Positions 59,301 to 64,000 of a stretch of DNA of 64,000 nucleotides are shown here, one piece after another; the stretch's first letter is position 1; every line of letters starts with the position of its first letter. A program made the position numbers and the translations under genes. The notes below the pieces were generated by a model. The model did no database searches and was not told the DNA's origin. It saw only the letters and a list, made by a program, of their open reading frames with translations. The stretch covers positions 21,257,063 to 21,321,062 of the forward strand of contig CM036179.1 of NCBI GenBank assembly GCA_020631735.1, given 5' to 3'. The DNA comes from Saccharum officinarum. Taxonomy: Eukaryota > Streptophyta > Magnoliopsida > Poales > Poaceae.

Positions 59301-61242
59301 TGGAATGGAAACCAGCAATCCATGTGCCCAAGACATAACCTAGCGTATCACTCTCCTTTTTATGTTTTTTTTTTCTTTTAAATTTTGTTTCTTGTCAATG
59401 GTGTCTCTTGTTAGTTTCATCTCTAGCCTGCACCAAATTGCTTGGGACTAAAGAGTCTGCTGCTTTTTTCTTGGCGATGAATAAATCGTGTCTTATATAT
59501 ACACCTTTTTGTTTTAACCTTTTTAAGTTTTGTTTGTGCAAAGCTATGTCTGTATACTTTCATGGTCCTTATTAAGCTTGCTTTCATGTGGCCATTGAAA
59601 TCTGCAGTGACATGCACACCATACACCATATATGGTTTTTAAAAACTAGTTAGATAAGGAGAGTTTAAAACCTCTATTCATTTGCTGGTCAAATATGATA
59701 TTTGATCTACATATCCATTATCCAGAACCTTATATCACTTGAAACGTTGCACTTAGGTTTTGGACTTGCTTGAGGTTCTACAGTTCAGATGTCCGGACAC
59801 TTCAATGAAGTATCCACAGCTGCTTTCCAACCTGGGAATTGAATCGAAGGTATGGCCTTTAAACTTCCAGTTCCTTAGTTTTTTTTAGTTCTCACTATAT
59901 TTTGGTGCACAGATTGAAGAGATCCTAAGGAATTCTGCAACTTTTGAAAACGGTGGTGTATATTATTATTCAGAGAGAGGTGATCGACTGATTGATCTTG
60001 ATGCTTTCCATGAAAAACTTCTCCAGGTTGTGTGTTCATTTTTATGCATCCTTTTTATGTTTGATTTTTGCTTTCAAAATTGATCTTGTGTTTAATTAAT
60101 TGTTCTTTTGTTATTTAGATGTCACAAGAATTGAACTCACAATTAAGCGAGTCTGAGAAAGCCGGACTAAAAGAATCAGTTCATCATTTGCTGAAATGGG
60201 CTTGGCGATATAACAAAAATCTTGAAGAGCAGGCTGCCCAACTTCACATGTTAACTGGCTGGTCACAGATTGTTGAAGTGAGTTGGGTTTATCCTCATCT
60301 GCTTATCCTTTGTGTAGGTTGGAAAATTTTATGTGATGTGCTGTTTTCTGTTTATGAAAACCAGGTTGCTGTATCAAGAAGGATGTCATTATTTGAGGAC
60401 CGTTCTCAGCTATTGTTTGAGTGAGTGGTGCCTCCTGTCATGCAAAATGAAAAACTATTATTTCGATAACTGTACCAATATTGATTTATGCAGGCTGCTT
60501 GATGCTTCATTGAATGCCACAACATCTCCAGATTGTTCAGTGAAAATGGCATATGTTTTAACGAATGTAAGAAGCTTGTTCTTATTTGTTAAATTCCATT
60601 CTCCTAGTCTTGTACCACTCCTTCTGTATATGTTCTGAACTTATTTGGGTGGTCATTTTAAGGTATCGTTGACCTGTATGGCTAAACTGCGGGATGAAAG
60701 ATTCATATGCCCAGCTGGTACAGATTCTGATGCGGTTACTTGCCTTGACATTATTTCGTCAAAGCAGCTACCAAATGCAGCTTGTAACTCATTGCTATTC
60801 AAGCTTATGATGGCAACACTAAGAAATGAATCATCTGAAACCTTGAGAAGACGGTAATGTAGATGTAGTTGGTGACTGTTAGCACCACTAACCGACTCCT
60901 TGTTTCAATGTTCTTCTTCACCTTCTGTGAATACTGACCTTCAGTCGCCCTCTGCAGGCAATATGCATTATTACTGAGTTATTTTCAGTATTGTAGTAGC
61001 ATTCTTGACTCTGATGTCCCTCCATCTGTTCTTCGGTTCTTGCTACTGGAGGAGCAAGAGGGTGATGATGAGGACATCACTCTTCAAAAGGTCCATCTCT
61101 GTTGCATTACCTTACTTCGTTTTATATAGTGACTATTGCCTGATAGTTCTTTGTCCTTCTAAAGGTTCTCAAGGAGCACAATGAATTAGCACATGCCAAC
61201 TTTTCCATCATAAGGAAGGAAGCTCAAGCTATCGTTGATTTG
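44339..61242 (+). CDS. NUP205: Nuclear pore complex scaffold protein NUP205, N-terminal three quarters
   Basis: Thirty-four exons are readable: 44339-44484, 44587-44682, 46474-46548, 46647-46751, 46836-46946, 47371-47530, 47706-47788, 47903-48022, 48117-48317, 49268-49357, 49807-49962, 51033-51149, 51216-51422, 52862-52963, 53070-53201, 55116-55246, 55346-55465, 55666-55771, 56506-56703, 56793-56911, 57060-57210, 57293-57405, 57483-57564, 57653-57739, 57821-57898, 59030-59221, 59757-59849, 59913-60026, 60119-60277, 60365-60420, 60494-60566, 60663-60853, 60958-61090, 61165-61242. They give about 1,392 codons of an alpha-helical solenoid of the inner pore ring. Diagnostic segments include ELNREEPAGIGRPSSERYVL, VVENGNPMERKKWFPDIEP, YYYSERGDRLIDLDAF and ARANF-like HANFSIIRKEAQAIVDL. 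Plant NUP205 is about 1,800-1,900 residues, so the rest lies beyond the window. In exon 1 one base seems missing after ...HAVRDAAP (near 44460), because AFRTLLSYP continues in another frame up to the donor. All other junctions are GT-AG and in phase. Confidence 0.95.
45034..45291. mobile_element. Tourist-type MITE in NUP205 intron 2
   Basis: GGGCCTGTATGGATACC at the left is matched by the reverse complement of GGTGATCCAAACAGGCCC at the right. TTA flanks both sides (45031-45033, 45292-45294). It is 258 bp long. Confidence 0.75.
45296..45553. mobile_element. Stowaway-like MITE, degraded, in NUP205 intron 2
   Basis: CTCCCTCCATTTTGAAGTGG at the left and TTACATTTTGGAATGGATGAG at the right (first 20 bases of it) are roughly inverted. 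The right tip has lost the usual GGAGGGAG. Borders are approximate. Confidence 0.5.
49439..49682. mobile_element. Stowaway-type MITE in NUP205 intron 10
   Basis: CTCCCTCCATTTGTAAAT at the left and ATTTAAACATGGAGGGAG at the right are inverted, with TA on both sides (49437-49438, 49683-49684). It is 244 bp long. Confidence 0.75.
51465..52295 (+). mobile_element. 5'-truncated RTE-like LINE in NUP205 intron 13
   Basis: The open frame reads through the C-terminal part of a non-LTR retrotransposon polyprotein: LSRTKTEYMRCNF, FRYLGSMLQKDGDIDEDVRH, LRWFGHVQRRP, KLTWDESVKRDLKEW. It ends ...AINVPEP at 52167-52169. A 120-bp 3' UTR and a (TTG)n tail follow. The truncated frame is free of stops, so the copy is young. 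The endonuclease and catalytic RT core are absent. It lies 43 bp after exon 13, in the same orientation as NUP205. I found no convincing target duplication. Confidence 0.85.
53289..53547. mobile_element. Probable degraded MITE in NUP205 intron 15
   Basis: The ends CATAATTCCTCTAGTCATAA and TTTGTGATCGGACGGAGTAC recall a degraded Stowaway (CGGACGGAGTA right tip), with complementary TTTGACCA/TGGTCAAA segments inside. Borders are approximate. Confidence 0.4.
54282..54654. mobile_element. Non-autonomous element with long (about 75 bp) imperfect TIRs in NUP205 intron 15
   Basis: The AT-rich left arm (about 54282-54357, with TAACCTTATTTTAAAATAAT) is inverted at the right (about 54576-54654, with AATTGAATAAGGTTA and TTTAGGTGGGTTGTT). 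The centre is GC-rich (GGCACGGCAATGTTGCCACG). Long TIRs with GC-rich cargo suggest a Mutator-like element. I did not find a clean target duplication. Confidence 0.5.
55311..55350 (+). repeat. 20-bp tandem duplication across the NUP205 exon 17 acceptor
   Basis: TACTTTTTCTAACAGGTTCA (55311-55330) is followed by TACTTTTTCTTACAGGTTCA (55331-55350), with one mismatch. Each copy carries a polypyrimidine tract and a CAG|GTTCA acceptor, at 55325|55326 and 55345|55346. The second keeps the NUP205 frame (RRFMGIFKFV); the first would add 20 nt and shift the frame. Confidence 0.9.
58040..58763 (-). mobile_element. 5'-truncated RTE-like LINE in NUP205 intron 25, with 17-bp TSD
   Basis: On -, this is nearly identical to the 3' 720 bp of the copy at 51465-52295. 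It encodes 195 codons (58754-58167) with only a few substitutions and has an AAC-repeat tail on +. GAACCTTATATTGAATT flanks it exactly at 58023-58039 and 58764-58780, a target-site duplication proving retrotransposition here. It is antisense to NUP205. Confidence 0.95.
59388..59466 (+). mobile_element. Old fragment of the same LINE 3' end in NUP205 intron 26
   Basis: TTTCATCTCTAGCCTGCACC and TTGCTTGGGACTAAAG correspond to TTTCATCTCTAGCCTACCCC and TTGCTTGGGACAAAAG in the LINE 3' UTR at 52234-52272. A degraded TTG/TGC tail follows. This is the fourth and most diverged copy in the window. Confidence 0.6.
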
Positions 61243-62743
61243 GTATGCCATTCTGTTCATGTGACACTCGCATATTTTTAATATGTTTGTGTTTGTGCAA
61301 GGGAAACATAACTCACTGTAAAAGCATGTCTGGCTGATGGCATGGATTGGTGATATCAGTAACACAGCCTGTCATCACCTGTAACATGCCAACCTGACAC
61401 TGGTTACAGTATGCAACTACCATAAAAAATATTCCAAATTTTAGCAGCAATTGACCCTAATAAAGTAACAATATGAGATAAACAAGAAAAGCTATTCATG
61501 TATAATTAAAAGGTTTTACGCCTCTTGACGAGCATACAAATTAAGGATATGAAAACTGAGCATTCCTAGAACAAAACTATAGCTGTTATTCCTGTTAACA
61601 AATCAGTAAAGAACATGTGTGTGACAGTGTGTTGCATCACATTTTTTATTTTGTAGTGCAATATAATGCTGAACATTGTACTAAAGATAGCTTCTGGTCC
61701 CTATCAGTTTCTTTTACATCACTGCCGTACATTTATCCTTTGGAAAAAGTCTACTTGACCCCCCAACTATTGGGGTGGTCTAGTTTACCCCCTCAACTAT
61801 GAAACGGTATAATTTACCCCCTGAACTTTGAGGGGGTAAACTAGACCAGCCCCAATAGTTTGGGGGGGGGGGGGGGTCAATTAGACTTTTTCCTTTATCC
61901 TTTTAACTCTAGGCACTTAATCCAGGAATGAGTTACTGCCTACTTTGTTGACACGCTTTAGTCCAGTTTATGATTATTCTAAATACTTGCCATGCTGTGA
62001 TTGTAAAATAAACTTGAATACACATTAGAGCTGTGTATCATATCTGAAAGCAGGAAGGATTTTGTATAATGCATTGAGCCTCTCAAGCGGTATATATAGA
62101 GTATAGAGACTTGGGAGACAAGACACCTCCCCCGACACATATGGTAGTACTAGGTTACAGTATCCTACCTACCAAATATACTCAACAATATTGTTAAAGT
62201 AGAACTATAATAGGCAATTGATAGTTTTGTTTGGATATGGTGCTAAGGGAACTCAAAGGGACATCTGTTGTATATTTACATGCGAGATTTGTATCTGGAT
62301 ATATTTTGTCGCAGTAGTTCCAATGTTATTGTGATTATTTTTGCCGAATTCCATTTTTAATTTGTAATTGACTGACTCTGCATTCTAGCAGCTAGCTGGT
62401 TCTCAATCATCAAACGTTCCCACTTATAATTTCTGGGATCCCAAGGCAAAGTATAAGATCATTAGGGATAAGCACTGCCAGGAAGATAGCTGGGCAGAGT
62501 TGGCTTGGAGGAAGACTAGACTATTGGGAATACTTGGGACTAATTTGTCATTGATTGCTTGATTCCCAATGACTGCTGTGGCGCCATGCCTCTGTATATA
62601 TAGAGCGGGCAGCTAATAACTTAATAATTGTCCTAAAAACCAACTAACTGATCCAATCGGTTTCCTAATCCTTATATCTTGATGTGAAAGATGGGCTGGC
62701 TCTTTGGTCACCCATACTCTTAGTGCTTTTGACCAGCTATAAC
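61243..62743 (+). other. NUP205 intron 34 sequence before the Copia element
   Basis: After the donor GTATGCC at 61243 there is no further NUP205 exon in the window. The stretch holds the MITE at 61742-61893 and otherwise unclassified AT-rich DNA. A short segment near 62395-62560 has exon-like composition but no recognised reading frame. Confidence 0.5.
61742..61893. mobile_element. Palindromic MITE with 10-bp TSD in NUP205 intron 34
   Basis: Perfect 12-bp ends GGAAAAAGTCTA/TAGACTTTTTCC bound a 152-bp element whose arms (TTGACCCCCCAACTATTGGG on the left) are complementary over most of their length. TTTATCCTTT is directly repeated at 61732-61741 and 61894-61903. A 10-bp duplication fits the Mutator superfamily. 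A G run of about 15 lies at 61862-61876. Confidence 0.9.
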
Positions 62744-62860
62744 TGTTGGAGTGTGACTGTTTTAGGCCCATGAGGCTAGGCCCATGTGGCCCTTGTATGG
62801 TACATATATAGCTACCATTCTAGGGTTAGCCCAAATCAATAGAGTCTAAGCACTTTAGCA
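62744..62860 (+). mobile_element. 5' LTR of a Copia element (117 bp)
   Basis: It starts TGTTGGAGTG and ends AAGCACTTTAGCA. A TATA-like ACATATATAG lies near 62801. TGGTATCAGA follows at once, the initiator-methionine-tRNA primer-binding site of Copia elements. The LTR is unusually short. Confidence 0.75.
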
Positions 62861-62870
62861 TGGTATCAGA
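62861..62870 (+). other. Copia primer-binding site
   Basis: TGGTATCAGA is complementary to the 3' end of initiator tRNA-Met, the standard primer of plant Copia elements. It directly abuts the LTR. Confidence 0.85.
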
Positions 62871-63253
62871 TTAGGTTTTCCTTCCTCTCCTCTCTACAGG
62901 CGCCACCGCTGCTTCCTCTGGCAGCCGCCGCCGGCCATCCATGGCAGGCTGGCCGCTCCCTCTCCCTTCTCCCCCGCCCCCTCTCCCTTCTCCCTCCTGG
63001 CCCGCCACTACCGCACCCAGCTGCCGCCCCCTGCTGCCGCCCGCGGCCCGCACCCCGCTGCCGCCCGAGGCTCCCACCCAGCTGCGGCCCCCTGCCGCCC
63101 GGGATCCGCCCCAGCTGCCGCCCGGGATCCGCCCCCTGCTGCCGCCCGTGGTCCGCCCCCTGCTGCAGGAACCCCCTCTACGGCTTCCTCGCTCCTCTCT
63201 CTCCCAGTGTTCACGAGTCCAGAGAGCTCGGGAGCTCTTGCAGCCATGGCGGC

Positions 63254-63434
63254 GGCTCCCCTGCTTCGCCTGCTCCTCCACCAAGCAGGGCGGGCTCCCC
63301 TGCTTCTCCTGCTCCTCCACCAAGCAGGGCGGCTCCCCTGCTTCTCCTGAGCAGGGCGGGCTCCCCTGCTTCTCCTGCTCCTCCACCAAGCAGGGCGTCT
63401 CCCCTGCTTCTCCTGCTCCTCCACCAAGTAGGGC
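63254..63434 (+). repeat. Tandem repeat, 39-bp unit
   Basis: Four near-complete units and one shortened (27 bp) unit of the type GGGCTCCCCTGCTTCTCCTG followed by CTCCTCCACCAAGCAGGGC. Thirty-nine bases equal 13 codons; one frame reads AGSPASPAPPPSR per unit. The last unit has TAG in place of CAG. Confidence 0.9.
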
Positions 63435-63580
63435 GGGCCGTGCTACGGCAACGGCAACAAGGTGGCCGTCTGCTCCTACATCTGCAACAGCTACTACCAG
63501 ATACGGAGCGGCATGGGCGCCACCTGCGACTTCAACGGCGTTGCCCCCCTCACTGCAGCGACCCCAGCTCCGGCACCTGC
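63432..63580 (+). pseudogene. Captured X8 (CBM43) callose-binding domain fragment
   Basis: The frame starting at 63432 reads GGPCYGNGNKVAVCSYICNS, then YYQ...GATCDFNGVAPLT, and DPSSGTC follows in another frame (about 63558-63580), implying one indel. This pattern (GGPCY, CSYxxNSYYQ, CDFNGVA, DPSSGTC) is the C-terminal half of the plant X8 domain found in plasmodesmal callose-binding proteins and the tails of some endo-1,3-beta-glucanases. It has no place in a Copia polyprotein. The fragment shares the protease frame with no stop between them. It is one segment without an intron and lacks the N-terminal half of the domain. Confidence 0.7.
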
Positions 63581-64000
63581 TGCTCTCCAATATGCAGAAA
63601 CAGCAGCCGCGGGCGTGGGCACGCCTACCGCCGCTGGCCTCCCTCCTGCGCCTGAACCGGTTGGGGTGGCCGGGGATGGACCTCTGGCGGCTGCCACTCC
63701 TCCACTGCCGCCAGGCACGGGCGCGGCCCTCGGCTCGGCCGCTGCTGCTGCTACCGAGCAGCCCGCCGACGCCGTCCACCTCCCCGGCGCCGGTCTCCCA
63801 CGGACCGCCACCGTCGCGACCATGCCTTTCCGCGCGGCCGCGGGCGGGGGGGGGGGGGCAGGCGCCTTGGCCTACTCCTTTAGCACCACCGCCAGCCCTC
63901 CCTCTCCTGATTGGATCGCCGACTCGGGCGCCACTTTCCACACCACGCCCGATGCGAGCCTTCTTTCTTCTCTCCGTCCTCCCCACCCTTCCTGTCCCTC

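Larger units (their letters stand above)
62871..64000 (+). mobile_element. Internal region of the Copia element, gag replaced by GC-rich sequence, protease start
   Basis: Instead of a recognisable gag and CCHC knuckle, about 1 kb of Pro/Ala-rich GC-rich sequence leads to DWIADSGATFHTTPDASL at about 63909-63962. That is the Copia aspartic protease active site (DSGA). The frame holding the protease is open from 63432 to the window end (63429-63431 is TAG). It contains the X8 fragment and a G run at about 63846-63857 that makes the frame sensitive to base-calling error. The 371-codon open frame on the other strand is a shadow. Confidence 0.75.

Noticed and set aside
62871..63986. 371-codon open frame on the minus strand
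   Set aside because: It is the shadow of GC-rich Copia internal sequence. It is Gly/Arg-rich, overlaps the sense X8 and protease matches, and has no domain.

Overview
This is plant nuclear DNA, most likely from a panicoid grass of the sorghum/sugarcane/maize group. The genes have GC-rich first exons and many short GT-AG introns. The spaces between them are packed with grass-type LTR retrotransposons, RTE-like LINEs, Stowaway, Tourist and Mutator-type MITEs and Helitron-like ends. Two 100-base runs of N (12743-12842, 39288-39387) are assembly gaps of unknown true size. There is no bacterial, organellar or CRISPR content.

Four host genes can be supported. (1) An intact three-exon SPX-domain phosphate-sensing protein, SPX2-like, lies on + (6691-9166). 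A PHR1-binding-site match sits just upstream of its TATA box and another lies in intron 2. (2) An Alba-domain nucleic-acid-binding protein lies on + (37277-39287); its C-terminal tail falls in the second gap. (3) The 5' part of a Brittle-1 (BT1) ADP-glucose/adenylate carrier lies on - (40139-39388), facing the Alba gene across the gap. It carries several frameshifts. (4) The nuclear-pore scaffold gene NUP205 lies on + (44339-61242 and beyond the window). Thirty-four exons can be read, about 1,392 codons, all in phase except for one apparent missing base in exon 1. From memory, rice chromosome 2 has SPX2 and BT1 two loci apart, so the SPX2-Alba-BT1 order probably reflects grass microsynteny that retrotransposons have stretched to about 30 kb. 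The GC-rich first 300 bases, with four TGGGCC motifs beside them, look like the 5' end of a leftward gene.

From 12.0 to 36 kb lies a nested retrotransposon block. It holds a broken chromodomain-type (Tekay/Del-like) Ty3/gypsy pol with a 5.1-kb 3' LTR, inserted into a Copia-type LTR. It also holds a 1.4-kb gypsy LTR flanked by internal-type sequence on both sides, and two 2.2-kb solo LTRs of one Copia-type family in opposite orientations. One of these solo LTRs has a perfect 5-bp target duplication. NUP205 introns carry an oppositely oriented pair of nearly identical LINE fragments, several MITEs and, in the last visible intron, a short-LTR Copia element.

The points most worth following up are: a fragment of a plant X8 (CBM43) callose-binding domain captured in frame with the Copia protease region (63432-63580); the inverted LINE pair flanking NUP205 exons 14-25; a 20-bp tandem duplication that doubles the 3' splice site of NUP205 exon 17; the frameshifted BT1; and the PHR-site pattern at SPX2.
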